From Nakamurella sp040546275 (GTDB lineage: Bacteria > Actinomycetota > Actinomycetes > Mycobacteriales > Nakamurellaceae), in NCBI RefSeq assembly GCF_040546275.1, contig NZ_JBEPNO010000013.1, positions 103,792-167,791 of the forward strand: 64,000 nucleotides of DNA. The letters run 5' to 3'. Numbering within the stretch: the first letter of the stretch is position 1; every line of letters starts with the position of its first letter. Both the position numbers and the translations under genes were made by a program. The notes under the pieces were generated by a model that was given only the letters and a program-made list of their open reading frames with translations, had not been told where the DNA came from and did no database searches. Positions 8,862-18,098 of this stretch are shown here, piece by piece.

Positions 8862-11266
8862 TACCCGACCACATCCACGATGAACTGGGTCGAACCGGCG
8901 GAACCGTTGAACAGCAGCACCTTTCCGTTGGCGGTGACCGGCGCGGTGACCAGGTTCGCGATGGTTCCGCCGACGGTGAAGTTCAGTTGGGAGACCACGG
9001 GCCTGGCCACACCAAAGGGGTACACCGTCACGAATCCGGCGGCGGTGGGTGCGGTGACCGTGAGGGTCAGCAGGATGGCGGACACCCCGGTCTGCGGAAC
9101 CTGCCCACGCCCGGCGAGGGGCAGGCTGATCGCTAGACCCGGGCCCACCGGTTGGCCGCGTCTGGTGTCCAGCATCCGCACCGGTGTCACCGCACCGAAA
9201 GCTCCTCTGGCGGTGGCGATCCCGGGGCTGAAGTATCCGAGGACGTCGGCGAGCAGGTGGAGCGAGCCACCCGAACCGTTGAACAGCACCACCCGGCCGC
9301 CATTGCACGCGGGCGTGACCACCAGGTTGGCGATGGTCTGGCGTGCCTTGAAGTTGAGGTTGGACGCAAGTGGCCGGACGCTGCCGTCGCAGTAGACCGT
9401 GAGATAGCCACCGGTCTGCGGCGCCACCACCGTCAGGTTGAGTACCACCGGTGTCAGCGACACGGCCGGCACGCCGCCGACGCCACCGGTGACCAGCAGG
9501 CGCGTGGTCCCGGCGGCCACCGCCTGCGCGGTCCGGGTGTCCAGGATCCGTTTCGGGGTGAGGGCTCCGAAGGATCCCGGAGACTGCGGCAGGCCGGCGA
9601 ACCAGTAGCCGGCGACATCGACCAGCAGATGGACGGTCCCGGGAGACCCGTTGTACAGCTTGATCGTTCCGTCGAGGCCGACCGGAACCACCACCGAGTT
9701 GGCGATCGTCCGGCCCCGCGCGAAGTTGATGTTCGAGGACGTCGGTCGGAGGCTGCCCGCGTAGACGGTGATGTATCCCGCCGAGGTCGGTGCCGTCACG
9801 GTGAGGGTCAGCGTGACGGCCTTCACCCCGACCGCGGGTACCCCACCGCGACCGGCGACCTGGACGCTGATGCGGCCCGTGGTCGGAACGGGCGAGGTGC
9901 TGTTGATCCCCAGCGCGGACCTGGTGTCCAGCAGGCGGACCGGCCCGACCGTCACGAAGCTGCCGGGCTCCCGTGGGCCCGCGATGGCCATGGTGGTGCC
10001 CCATCCCGCGCTGATCGCACTCACCTTCCGGCCGGCCAGCACGTCGCCGGTCCGGGCTGCGAGCGGGCTCGGCCGATTGGACGCGCCACTGGAGTCACCG
10101 TCACCGATCTGACCGTTCGTCGCACCGCCCCAGCAGTACGGCGCGCCGGCGGCGACCACACAGCTGTGCCCACCACCGGCCGCGACCGCCGTGCTGACCT
10201 TCCCGCTCAGTACTCCGGAGACGATCACCGCGACCGGAGTGGTCACGGCGGCGCTCAGGACACCGGTGCCCAACTCGCCGGAAGCGTTGTCACCCCAGCA
10301 GAACGGCTTTCCGCCGGCGATTGCGCAGGCGTGGACCTGCCCGGCCGAGATGGCCGTCACCGGCAGGTTCCCGATGGCCCCTTTGACCGGGACCGCCGTC
10401 GGCAGCGGCTGGATCGACACCCGTGTGCCGTCGCCGCGCTGTCCGTCCGACCCGGCCCCCCAGCAGTAGGGGCGGCCGGACACGAGCAGGCAGGAGAACA
10501 GGTCACCACCGGCGATGCCGGACTGGGTCCCGCCGGGGAATCCGGCGACCAGCACCGGGAGCGAGCGCAGCGAGACGTTGCCCGGCTGGCCGAGCTGACC
10601 GTAGTCGTTGCTGCCCCAGCAGAACGTCGCGCCGCCGGCGATCGCGCAGGATCGATAGTGGCCTGTGCTGATCTCGGTGGCCGCTGATCCGAAGCCCGGC
10701 ACCTGGATCGGAACCGTGGAACTTGCAGACGGCAAACCGGAGAGTCCGTTGCCCAGCTCACCGGCGAAGCCGTAACCCCAGCAGAAGACGAGGCCGTCGG
10801 CGATGGCACAGGTGTGGAATCCGCCCGCGCTGATCGCCGTCACGGTGCGGCCGGCCAGCACACCACTGGTGTCGACGGCCACGGCCGCGTCGCTCTGCAC
10901 GGTGCCGCCGTTCCCGAGTTGGCCGCGATCGTTGCGGCCCCAGCAGTAGGCGCGGCCCCTGGAGACGGAGCAGGCATGATCGATCCCCGACGAGATCGCC
11001 GTGGTGTCCAGCGGTGCCACCGGACCGACCACCAGCACCGGCGCATTGCTGCTGGCGAGATTGCCGTTGCCGAGCTGACCCTGCGACCCGCCGCCCCAAC
11101 CCACCGCCGACGACGGAAGTGCCGCCGCGCGGGCCGGTGCGCTGGGAGCCGATACGGTGGGAGCCGAGACCTTGTCCGGCACAGCAGCATTCGCCGACGG
11201 CGACAGCATCGGCGTCGCCGCGCAGACCAGGCTCAGGGCGAGAAGCAATTCCAGATGACGGCGCAT
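8846..11266 (-). CDS. secreted RCC1-repeat protein with three beta-rich modules
   Basis: 806-residue exported protein. A signal peptide covers about residues 1-28 (hydrophobic core after MRRH, likely cleavage after SANA). Seven RCC1-type repeats with the core CWG-x-G-x-LGNG follow between about residues 50 and 430, so a beta-propeller is expected. Three copies of a module of about 125 residues start near 436, 564 and 690; each has LDTR near its start, a GVPAVGV-type loop, a SNxNF...NLV segment and ends in DVxGYF. Start ATG 11266 is supported by GAGGA 5 nt upstream; the in-frame GTG at 11299 lacks this. The role is unknown; repeat-built surface binding is an inference. The same module occurs in the protein at 41487-43325. 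Confidence 0.82.
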   Translation of the reverse strand: MRRHLELLLALSLVCAATPMLSPSANAAVPDKVSAPTVSAPSAPARAAALPSSAVGWGGGSQGQLGNGNLASSNAPVLVVGPVAPLDTTAISSGIDHACSVSRGRAYCWGRNDRGQLGNGGTVQSDAAVAVDTSGVLAGRTVTAISAGGFHTCAIADGLVFCWGYGFAGELGNGLSGLPSASSTVPIQVPGFGSAATEISTGHYRSCAIAGGATFCWGSNDYGQLGQPGNVSLRSLPVLVAGFPGGTQSGIAGGDLFSCLLVSGRPYCWGAGSDGQRGDGTRVSIQPLPTAVPVKGAIGNLPVTAISAGQVHACAIAGGKPFCWGDNASGELGTGVLSAAVTTPVAVIVSGVLSGKVSTAVAAGGGHSCVVAAGAPYCWGGATNGQIGDGDSSGASNRPSPLAARTGDVLAGRKVSAISAGWGTTMAIAGPREPGSFVTVGPVRLLDTRSALGINSTSPVPTTGRISVQVAGRGGVPAVGVKAVTLTLTVTAPTSAGYITVYAGSLRPTSSNINFARGRTIANSVVVPVGLDGTIKLYNGSPGTVHLLVDVAGYWFAGLPQSPGSFGALTPKRILDTRTAQAVAAGTTRLLVTGGVGGVPAVSLTPVVLNLTVVAPQTGGYLTVYCDGSVRPLASNLNFKARQTIANLVVTPACNGGRVVLFNGSGGSLHLLADVLGYFSPGIATARGAFGAVTPVRMLDTRRGQPVGPGLAISLPLAGRGQVPQTGVSAILLTLTVTAPTAAGFVTVYPFGVARPVVSQLNFTVGGTIANLVTAPVTANGKVLLFNGSAGSTQFIVDVVGYYLVN

Positions 11267-11425
11267 GGGGTCCTCGTTCCGGGACACGCGCCGATCCACG
11301 GGCTACCCGGAGAATCCGGTCCTCGTCGACGTTGTCGCCATGAGACCGCAGGCAGCGACACGACTACAGCACAACGCAGACACTTCACCCGATTGGCCTT
11401 TATGTCCGTTTTACCGGTGGGCCGT

Positions 11426-12673
11426 TCAGGCCGGAATCTCCACCCGGACGCGGAGCCCGCCGCCGTCGACCGGGGCTGCGGCCACGGTTCCGCGGTGTGC
11501 CGAGACGACGGCGCTGACGATGGACAGCCCCAAGCCGCTGCCGCGGTGCCCGGTCCTGGCCCGCTCGCCCTGCCGGAACGGCTCGAAGAGCTGCGCGACG
11601 GTGCCGGGGGCGATGACGGTGCCTCCCGACGAGACCTCGACGTACCCGGACCCGTGCAGAGCCCCGGTCTCGATCCGGACCGAACCACCAAAAATATTGT
11701 GTCGCACCGCATTCTCCACCAGATTGCCGACCACCCGTTCCAAGAGGGCCGGATCGCCGGACACCACCGCGGACGACAGCTCCACCTGCGCCGTCAGCTC
11801 GCGGGCGGTCAACTCCGAGTCGACGGCCAGCAGTGCCGGCTCGACGAGCGCTGCCAGGTCGACGTCCTGGACCACCGAGAGTCCACTGGCCTGCGTGCGG
11901 GCCAGGAAGAGCAGCGAGTTGAGCAGCCGGTCGGCGCGGTCGGTCGCCTCGCGGGCGACCTCCCCCATCCGGCGGAGGTCCTCGATGCCGGCGGCAGGGT
12001 CGGCCAGGGTGACGTCGACCTCGGTGCGGATCACCGACAGCGGCGTCCGCAGCTCGTGGGACGCGTTGGCGACGAATCGTCGTTCGGCCTCGAAGGCGGC
12101 CTGCAGCCGGGCCAGCATGTCGTCGAAGGTGTCGGCGAGTTCGGCGACCTCGTCCCGTGGCCCGGTGAGAGCGATCCGCTGATCCAGCGATGACTCGGAC
12201 AGCGCCCGGGCGGCACTCGTCAGGGTCGAGAGCGGACGCAGCGTGCGCCCGATCAACACCCACGACAGCAGTCCACCGGTGATCACCAGCAGCGGAAAGG
12301 CGATCAGCCCGACCACCAGCACCGTCTCCCGGCCCTGCTCGACCACCCGATCGGACTCGACCGCTGCGTCGACGATGACACCGTTCACCCGCACCAGAGT
12401 GCCGGCCGGGTAGTGCGGCAGCGCGGCGACGACCCGCCCGACGAGCAGGTAGGCCAGCGCCAGGAGGAGCGCACCGACCAGTGCCAGCAGAGCCGTGGCC
12501 AGCGTGGTCAACCGCAGGCGGAGACCGTTGCGGGCGGCGGCCCGGCGGATCGGCGGCCCTGTTCTTGGAGCGGTCACCTCCGCCGATCGACCGACGGGGA
12601 GGTCGCCTCGCGACCCGGCTGGGAGGTCGGCCCGCAGACCGGTCGGGTCACCGGATCGGGTCAGCGGCGACAT
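11426..12673 (-). CDS. sensor histidine kinase
   Basis: 415-residue two-component sensor. It has membrane helices at about 56-78 and 118-141 separated by only some 40 extracytoplasmic residues, a HAMP linker (142-195) and a HisKA domain with phosphorylated H206 in ASHELRTPLS. The HATPase domain has an N box (NLVENAVRHN) and GSGLGLSIV G2 box. The small outer domain suggests it senses the membrane or a small signal. Its ATG 12673 lies inside the end of the response-regulator gene (26-bp overlap) and has no clear ribosome site, so translational coupling is likely. The N-terminal 40 residues are Pro/Arg rich and a later start is possible. Confidence 0.9.
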   Translation of the reverse strand: MSPLTRSGDPTGLRADLPAGSRGDLPVGRSAEVTAPRTGPPIRRAAARNGLRLRLTTLATALLALVGALLLALAYLLVGRVVAALPHYPAGTLVRVNGVIVDAAVESDRVVEQGRETVLVVGLIAFPLLVITGGLLSWVLIGRTLRPLSTLTSAARALSESSLDQRIALTGPRDEVAELADTFDDMLARLQAAFEAERRFVANASHELRTPLSVIRTEVDVTLADPAAGIEDLRRMGEVAREATDRADRLLNSLLFLARTQASGLSVVQDVDLAALVEPALLAVDSELTARELTAQVELSSAVVSGDPALLERVVGNLVENAVRHNIFGGSVRIETGALHGSGYVEVSSGGTVIAPGTVAQLFEPFRQGERARTGHRGSGLGLSIVSAVVSAHRGTVAAAPVDGGGLRVRVEIPA

Positions 12674-13331
12674 CGGCGGAGACCCGGTAACCGGCGCCCA
12701 CCACGGTGTCGATCATCCCGGGGTCACCCAGCTTGCGACGCAAGGTCATGACGGTGACCCGCACGGTGGTGGTGAACGGGTCGGCGTTCTCGTCCCAGAC
12801 GCGCTCCAGGAGTTCCTCGCTGGACACCACGGTGCCTGATGCGGACATCAACACCTCGAGGACACCGAACTCCTTGCGGGTCAGCTCGACGACGGCGCCG
12901 GCCCGGGAGACCAGCCGCTTCGCCGGGTCGAGTTCGACATCACCGGCGCGGAGCACCGGCGGGGCGGCCGGCGTAGCCCGACGGCCCAGTGCCCGCACCC
13001 TGGCCACCAGTTCCGGGAATGCAAAGGGCTTGGCCAGATAGTCGTCCGCACCGGCCGACAATCCCTCGACCCTTGCGTCCAGACCTGAGGACGCGGTGAG
13101 CATCAGAACCCGGGTGATGTCGCCGGAGGACACCAGTTCGGCCAGCAGGTCGTCGCCGTGCATGCCGGGCAGATCCCGATCGAGGACAACCACGTCGTAT
13201 CTGGTGTAGGAAGACTTCTCGTGTCCCTCGGTGCCGTCGTAGGCGACGTCGACGGCCATGCCCTCGGCGCGTAGGCCTCTGGCGATGGCGTCGGCCAACC
13301 GCTGTTCGTCCTCGACTACCAGTACCCGCAT
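12648..13331 (-). CDS. OmpR/PhoB-family response regulator
   Basis: 227-residue response regulator: receiver domain with acidic pocket E7-D8, phosphoacceptor D51 and K101, followed by a winged-helix DNA-binding domain ending TTVRVTVMTLRRKLGDPG. It is the partner of the histidine kinase immediately downstream. ATG 13331 is chosen because the protein then starts MRVLVVEDE, as expected, and GAGAGG lies just upstream. It begins one base after the dxs stop codon, so dxs, regulator and kinase probably form one transcript, an unusual coupling of isoprenoid precursor synthesis to a two-component system. Confidence 0.92.
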   Translation of the reverse strand: MRVLVVEDEQRLADAIARGLRAEGMAVDVAYDGTEGHEKSSYTRYDVVVLDRDLPGMHGDDLLAELVSSGDITRVLMLTASSGLDARVEGLSAGADDYLAKPFAFPELVARVRALGRRATPAAPPVLRAGDVELDPAKRLVSRAGAVVELTRKEFGVLEVLMSASGTVVSSEELLERVWDENADPFTTTVRVTVMTLRRKLGDPGMIDTVVGAGYRVSADVAADPIR

Positions 13332-13332
13332 C

Positions 13333-15618
13333 TCACGCCTCTCCGGTGCTTCTTCTGTCCTTGACCGGCCCATCCTGGATCGACTTGTCCTGGATTGCAG
13401 CGGTGACCGACTTTCCGTTCCGCACCCCGTTGGACGCACCAGGGGCGCCGCCGTTGCCGTTCACCTGGCTGCCGTTCGACGCACTCCCGTTTCCGGCACC
13501 GCCGTTCGCGGCACCGACGGTCGACGCATTGCCGTTCGACGCACTCCCGTTTCCGGCACCGCCGTTCGCGGCACCGACGGTCGACGCATTGCCGTTCGAC
13601 GCACTCCCGTTTCCGGCACTGCCGTTCGACGCCGCGCCGGACCGGCCGGCGATCAGCTCGGTGATGCCGCGGGCGACGTCCTTGGCGTTCAGGCCCAGGT
13701 CGGTGAGCAGGTCACCACGGGAGGCCGCCTGCATGAACTCCTGGGGCAGGGCCAGCACCGTCACGGCGATCCCGGCCGGGGCCAGCACGTCGGCGATCGT
13801 GGCGCCGATGCCGCCGGAACGACCACCGTCCTCGATGGTCACCACCAGCCGATGGTCCTTCGCGAGCACGGTCAGCGCAGGCGACACCGGGAGGGCCCAG
13901 CGAGGGTCGACCACGGTCACCCCGATTCCCTGGTCTGCCAGCCGCGACGCGGCCTGGACCGCCATCGCACCGAAGGCACCTACTGCGACCAGCAGCACGT
14001 CGCGATCCTGCGCTGCCGGCGGCTCGGTGAGGATGTCGACCGCCCCGATCCCTCCGGTGGCCTCGACCAGCCTGCCGCGGTCCGCACCGACCCGGCGGAG
14101 CGCCGAAACAGGTTCCGGCACAGCACCTTTCGGGTATCGCACCACAGTGGGCCCGTCCTGGACGGCCACCGCCTCGGCGAGTTCGTCAGCCAGGGTGGCT
14201 GCGTCGCGGGGCGCCGCCAGGCTGAGTCCGGGGACCAGTCCGGCCAGCGACATGTCCCACATCCCATGATGACTCGGGCCGTCCTCGCCTGTCAGGCCGG
14301 CCCGGTCGAGCACGACAGTGACGCCGAGCCCGTGCAGCGCACAGTCCATCAGGAGCTGGTCGAAGGCGCGGTTGAGGAACGTGGCGTAGAGGGCGACCAC
14401 CGGATGCATGCCGCCCATCGCGAGCCCGGCGGCCGAGGTCAACGCGTGCTGCTCGGCGATCCCGACGTCGTAGACCCGCTCCGGGTAGGCGTCGGCAAAG
14501 GCGCCCAGACCGGTCGGCCCACTCATCGCGGCGGTGATGGCCACGACATCGTCGCGCTCGGCACCGATCTCGACCAGCTTGCGGCTGAACACACTGGTCC
14601 ACGTCCTGGTGGGAGCGGCGATCGGCAGCCCGGTGTCGGGATCGAACGCCGGCGGGGAGTGCATCTGCTCGGCGTCGTCGTTCTCGGCGGGCGCGTAGCC
14701 CTGGCCCTTCTGCGTCAGGCAGTGCACCAGCACCGGGCCCCGGAAGCCCTTGGCGTTGCGCAAAGCCTCTTCCAGGGCGGCGATGTCGTGCCCGTCGATC
14801 GGTCCGAGGTACTTGAGACCGAGGTCCTGGAACATCATCTGCGGCACGAACCAGTCCTTGACCGCGGACTTCGTGGCGTGCAGGGCCGAGTAGAGCGGCC
14901 GACCGATGACGGGCGCCTGCGGCAACCTGTTCTTGACCTGGTCCAGCATCCGCTCGTAACCGGGGCGCAGCCGGAGCGCAGCCATCCGCTGGGCCATTCC
15001 GCCCGTCGTCGGGGCATAGGAGCGGCCGTTGTCGTTGAGCACCACCACGAGTGGCCGGTCGCGGGCCCCGGCGATGTTGTTGAGTGCTTCCCAGGCCATG
15101 CCGCCGGTCAGGGCACCGTCGCCGATGACGGCCACCACCGTGCGATTGTTCTCACCGCGGAGGGCGAAGGCCTTCGCCAACCCGTCCGCGTAGGACAAAG
15201 AGGTGGAGGCATGCGAGTTCTCCACCCAGTCGTGCACCGACTCGGCCCGACTCGGATAACCCGACAGGCCGTTCCTGGTGCGCAGCGTGTCGAAGTCGGC
15301 GGAGCGGCCGGTGACGATCTTGTGCACGTAGGCCTGATGACCGGTGTCGAAGATGATCGGATCGGCCGGCGAGTCGAAGACGCGGTGCAGGGCCATGGTG
15401 AGTTCGACCACGCCGAGGTTCGGGCCAAGGTGCCCACCGCGGCGGGACGTCTTCTGCACCAGGAAATCCCGGATCTCGACGGCGAGTTCGTCCAGTTGCT
15501 CGAACGACAGCGCCCGCAGATCTGCCGGCGACGTGAGCCGGCTGATGCGCGACGACCGGCGACGTCCGCCTGAACCCTGGGCGTCAGAACCCTGCGCGTT
15601 GGTGCCCCGCTGTGGCAC
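13333..15618 (-). CDS. dxs: 1-deoxy-D-xylulose-5-phosphate synthase
   Basis: Thiamine-diphosphate enzyme that condenses pyruvate and glyceraldehyde-3-phosphate, the first step of the MEP isoprenoid pathway. The 761 residues exceed the usual 620-650. The N-terminal extension is short, and the C-terminus carries about 100 extra Asn/Gly/Ser/Ala-rich residues encoded by a 60-bp tandem repeat. The catalytic core is normal: GHQAYVHKI near the N-terminus, the thiamine motif GDGALTGGM, and a transketolase pyrimidine-binding and C-terminal domain. GTG 15618 follows GGGAGGA by 4 nt. Homologue and position match Rv2682c, so this is the housekeeping copy. Confidence 0.93.
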   Translation of the reverse strand: MPQRGTNAQGSDAQGSGGRRRSSRISRLTSPADLRALSFEQLDELAVEIRDFLVQKTSRRGGHLGPNLGVVELTMALHRVFDSPADPIIFDTGHQAYVHKIVTGRSADFDTLRTRNGLSGYPSRAESVHDWVENSHASTSLSYADGLAKAFALRGENNRTVVAVIGDGALTGGMAWEALNNIAGARDRPLVVVLNDNGRSYAPTTGGMAQRMAALRLRPGYERMLDQVKNRLPQAPVIGRPLYSALHATKSAVKDWFVPQMMFQDLGLKYLGPIDGHDIAALEEALRNAKGFRGPVLVHCLTQKGQGYAPAENDDAEQMHSPPAFDPDTGLPIAAPTRTWTSVFSRKLVEIGAERDDVVAITAAMSGPTGLGAFADAYPERVYDVGIAEQHALTSAAGLAMGGMHPVVALYATFLNRAFDQLLMDCALHGLGVTVVLDRAGLTGEDGPSHHGMWDMSLAGLVPGLSLAAPRDAATLADELAEAVAVQDGPTVVRYPKGAVPEPVSALRRVGADRGRLVEATGGIGAVDILTEPPAAQDRDVLLVAVGAFGAMAVQAASRLADQGIGVTVVDPRWALPVSPALTVLAKDHRLVVTIEDGGRSGGIGATIADVLAPAGIAVTVLALPQEFMQAASRGDLLTDLGLNAKDVARGITELIAGRSGAASNGSAGNGSASNGNASTVGAANGGAGNGSASNGNASTVGAANGGAGNGSASNGSQVNGNGGAPGASNGVRNGKSVTAAIQDKSIQDGPVKDRRSTGEA
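13471..13620. repeat. 60-bp in-frame tandem repeat in dxs
   Basis: Two copies of a 60-bp unit (13501-13560 and 13561-13620, differing only in the last base) are preceded by a half copy (13471-13500). Each unit encodes 20 residues rich in Asn, Gly, Ser and Ala (about residues 667-716 of Dxs). Near identity suggests recent duplication and possible length variation between strains. Confidence 0.9.
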
Positions 15619-15820
15619 AGGTCCTCCCAGATCGTCCTCATCGCGGCCCGTTCGGCGTGACCACGTCGTCGAACAGCAGCACGACTGCGCTCCTGTCCGA
15701 CCTTCGACGTTACCGCCAGTGGCCCGAAACTGTGGACGGATCGCTCCGCAGTCGGTTGCTCCCCCTCGACAAGGCGACGCGAGTCTGCGCGCCCGACATC
15801 GACGGTCCGTTTCGTCCCTG

Positions 15821-15826
15821 TAGTCT
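15821..15826 (+). promoter_or_regulatory. -10 box TAGTCT, leaderless start of GDPD gene
   Basis: TAGTCT ends 8 nt before GTG 15835 and no Shine-Dalgarno is present, so transcription probably starts at or next to the start codon. Confidence 0.5.
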
Positions 15827-15834
15827 CACACGCC

Positions 15835-16638
15835 GTGCCTGGTGTTCTCCTCGAAGATCTGCTCCGTCCACGGTCCGGTCCGTGGGTGATCGCCCACCGC
15901 GGCGCGAGCCGTCACGCGCCGGAGAACACCATGCCGGCCTTCGAGGCCGCGTGGGCCTCCGGGTGCGGCTGGATCGAGGCCGACGTCCAGCCGACACGGG
16001 ACAACGTGCCCGTCGTGCTGCACGACGAGGAGCTGTCCCGGACGACGAACGGGAGCGGCCCGATCCGTCATCTGTCGTCGCTCGACGTCCTGGCCCTCGA
16101 CGCCGGATCCTGGTTCACCACCGGGAGCACCAGGGCCTACAGCCGGACCCCCGTGCCTCTCCTCGCGGATGTGGTCCAGACGCTGGGACCCGGCCGGGCG
16201 CTGCTGCTGGAGATCAAGAACGACCACACCCGGGACCAGGTCCTGGCCGAGATGGCGGTGGTGAAGGCCTCGGGCTGGGACGACCGGGTGTTCTACGAGT
16301 CGTTCCACACCGAATCGCTGCGGCACGTCCAGGCGATCGAGCCGGGACGTCCGGTCGGCCTGCTGGTCGAGGAACTGCACGACGACCCCATCGCGGCCTG
16401 CGCCGAGCTCGGCGCCATCGCCTACAACCCCCGGCACACCCTGCTGCGCGACCGGCCGGAGCTGGTCGGGCAACTGCACGACGCCGGCATCGCGGTGATG
16501 GCGTGGACCGCCGACGAGCCCGACGACTGGACGTTCCTCACCGAACTCGGCGTGGACGGGATCATCACCAACACCCCGGGTGACCTCATCAGCTTCCAGC
16601 GGACCGCCCACGGCCGGCTCAGCGCCCGGTCCGGCTGA
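15835..16638 (+). CDS. glycerophosphodiester phosphodiesterase
   Basis: 267-residue GDPD-family enzyme that hydrolyses glycerophosphodiesters to glycerol-3-phosphate and an alcohol. It has the family pattern AHRGAS (H21-R22) with APENT (28-32), the metal-binding EADVQ and catalytic HDEEL segments, and a C-terminal AWTADEP typical of the barrel. No signal peptide is visible, so it is probably cytosolic and used in lipid head-group salvage. The GTG start follows a -10-like TAGTCT without a ribosome site. It is divergent from dxs and convergent with the RNA methyltransferase gene. Confidence 0.88.
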   Translation: MPGVLLEDLLRPRSGPWVIAHRGASRHAPENTMPAFEAAWASGCGWIEADVQPTRDNVPVVLHDEELSRTTNGSGPIRHLSSLDVLALDAGSWFTTGSTRAYSRTPVPLLADVVQTLGPGRALLLEIKNDHTRDQVLAEMAVVKASGWDDRVFYESFHTESLRHVQAIEPGRPVGLLVEELHDDPIAACAELGAIAYNPRHTLLRDRPELVGQLHDAGIAVMAWTADEPDDWTFLTELGVDGIITNTPGDLISFQRTAHGRLSARSG

Positions 16639-16660
16639 TCCATCTCGACCTGCAGCGCTC

Positions 16661-16722
16661 CTCGGGTGGGTGGCGGGGCCCTCGGGTGGGTGGCGGGGGC
16701 CTTCGTTTGGGTGGCGGTGCCT
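16661..16722. repeat. three imperfect 20-21 bp tandem copies
   Basis: Copies of CTCGGGTGGGTGGCGGGGCC begin near 16661, 16681 and 16702 with increasing divergence. They lie between the convergent GDPD and RNA methyltransferase genes. No hairpin terminator is evident; the role is unknown. Confidence 0.7.
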
Positions 16723-16745
16723 CTCGGGTTGCCGACGGCTGACCC

Positions 16746-18098
16746 TCAGGCCGGCAGGAACCGCGCCACGCACTCGATGTGGTGCGTCTGCGGGAAGCAG
16801 TCGAACGAGCGCAGCGAGTCCAGCCGGTAGCCGGCCCCCATCAGCGCCGCGGTGTCACGGCCAAGGGCCGCCGGGTCACAGGCCACGTAGACGATGACGG
16901 ACGGGGCCCTGGCCGCCATCTGACGGCAGAGCTCCGGGCCGGCCCCCGCTCGCGGCGGGTCAAGCACGATCGCGTCGACGGTCTCGGGAAGATCGTCGAT
17001 CACCTTCTCCACGGAGCCGAGCACCACGGAGACCTGCTGCCGGTGCGCGAGATTGCCGACGGCCAGGCCGGACGCCGTCCGGTCCCCCTCGACCGTCACC
17101 ACGGTGCCGGAAGGACCGACCACTTCGGCCAGTACCTCGGCGAAGAGGCCGACACCGCCGTAGAGGTCCCAGCTCGAACCACCATCGAGCTCGACCCCGG
17201 CCAACGCCTCGTCCACCGCGAACGCCAACGTGTCGGCCGCCGCCGGGTGTACCTGCCAGAAGCCGTCACCGGCCACCGAGAAGCTCTGTCCCACCGCCTG
17301 TTCCGTCACGGTCGGTACTTCCTGGTGGCCCGGCTGGTCCGGCCAGATCGCCAACAGCGACCCGTCTCCGGCGGCCGTCAGAACGACCTCCGGCAGCTCG
17401 GGTCGCGCGGCTCTGCCGCGTAGTTGACGCTGCTGGCGCCGGACGGGTGTGCCCGACGAGGACGGTCGGCGCACCCCTGCCGGGACATCGGCGGTCGCGG
17501 CCAGCTCGTTGAGACCCGGGGCGGCGATCAGGCAGGGTTCGGACGGATTGACGCCTTCGACCCGGTGCGACCGGACCGCACGCGGGCCGATCCGGCCCTG
17601 TGGATCGAGCGCCCAGCGGACCCTGGTCCGCCAGCCGAAGCCCCCACCGGGCAGCTCCTCGACGACCACCGCCACGTCGAGCCCGGCCAGCCGGTGCAGC
17701 TGCTCGGCGACCACGTCGGCCTTGAGCTGGCGTTGCCTCGTGCCGGTGGCGTGCTGGAAGTCGCACCCGCCGCAACCGCCGGGCCGGAAGTGCACACACG
17801 GTGCCTCGATCCGTTCCGGGTCGGCGCGCAACACCGAGACCACGTCGCCGCGGCAGAAGGAACCCTTGCGCACCTCGGTGATGCGCACCCTGACCGACTC
17901 ACCCGGCAGCGCGAGCCGGACGAACACCACCCGACCCTGGTAGCGGGCCACGCAGTGCCCACCGTGCGCGACGGCGCCGACCTCCACCTCGACCAGGTCA
18001 CCGGGGCGCAGGTCGTCAGCCGTCGGCGCCTGCTCGTCCGTCTCCGTCCCCATCTCCGCCCCCATCTCGGGCACCGGTACCGTCCCGGGCCCGCTCAC
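16746..18098 (-). CDS. TRAM-domain class I RNA (uracil-5-)-methyltransferase
   Basis: 450-residue SAM-dependent enzyme of the TrmA/RlmD (RumA) family that makes 5-methyluridine in rRNA or tRNA; which RNA cannot be told from sequence. A TRAM domain (about 31-90) precedes cysteines C101, C109 and C112, which with a later cysteine would hold the family's [4Fe-4S] cluster. The SAM-binding core has DLYGGVGLFAE, and the catalytic cysteine is in VACDPAAL near residue 407. GTG 18098 overlaps the stop of the upstream permease gene by 4 bp. Orthologous in position to Rv2689c. Confidence 0.88.
   Translation of the reverse strand: MSGPGTVPVPEMGAEMGTETDEQAPTADDLRPGDLVEVEVGAVAHGGHCVARYQGRVVFVRLALPGESVRVRITEVRKGSFCRGDVVSVLRADPERIEAPCVHFRPGGCGGCDFQHATGTRQRQLKADVVAEQLHRLAGLDVAVVVEELPGGGFGWRTRVRWALDPQGRIGPRAVRSHRVEGVNPSEPCLIAAPGLNELAATADVPAGVRRPSSSGTPVRRQQRQLRGRAARPELPEVVLTAAGDGSLLAIWPDQPGHQEVPTVTEQAVGQSFSVAGDGFWQVHPAAADTLAFAVDEALAGVELDGGSSWDLYGGVGLFAEVLAEVVGPSGTVVTVEGDRTASGLAVGNLAHRQQVSVVLGSVEKVIDDLPETVDAIVLDPPRAGAGPELCRQMAARAPSVIVYVACDPAALGRDTAALMGAGYRLDSLRSFDCFPQTHHIECVARFLPA

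Noticed and set aside
7170..10004. long minus-strand open frame of 944 codons
   Set aside because: It lies opposite cydC and in another frame of the RCC1 gene. Its product is Arg/Gly/Gln-rich without domains, a usual shadow in high-GC DNA.
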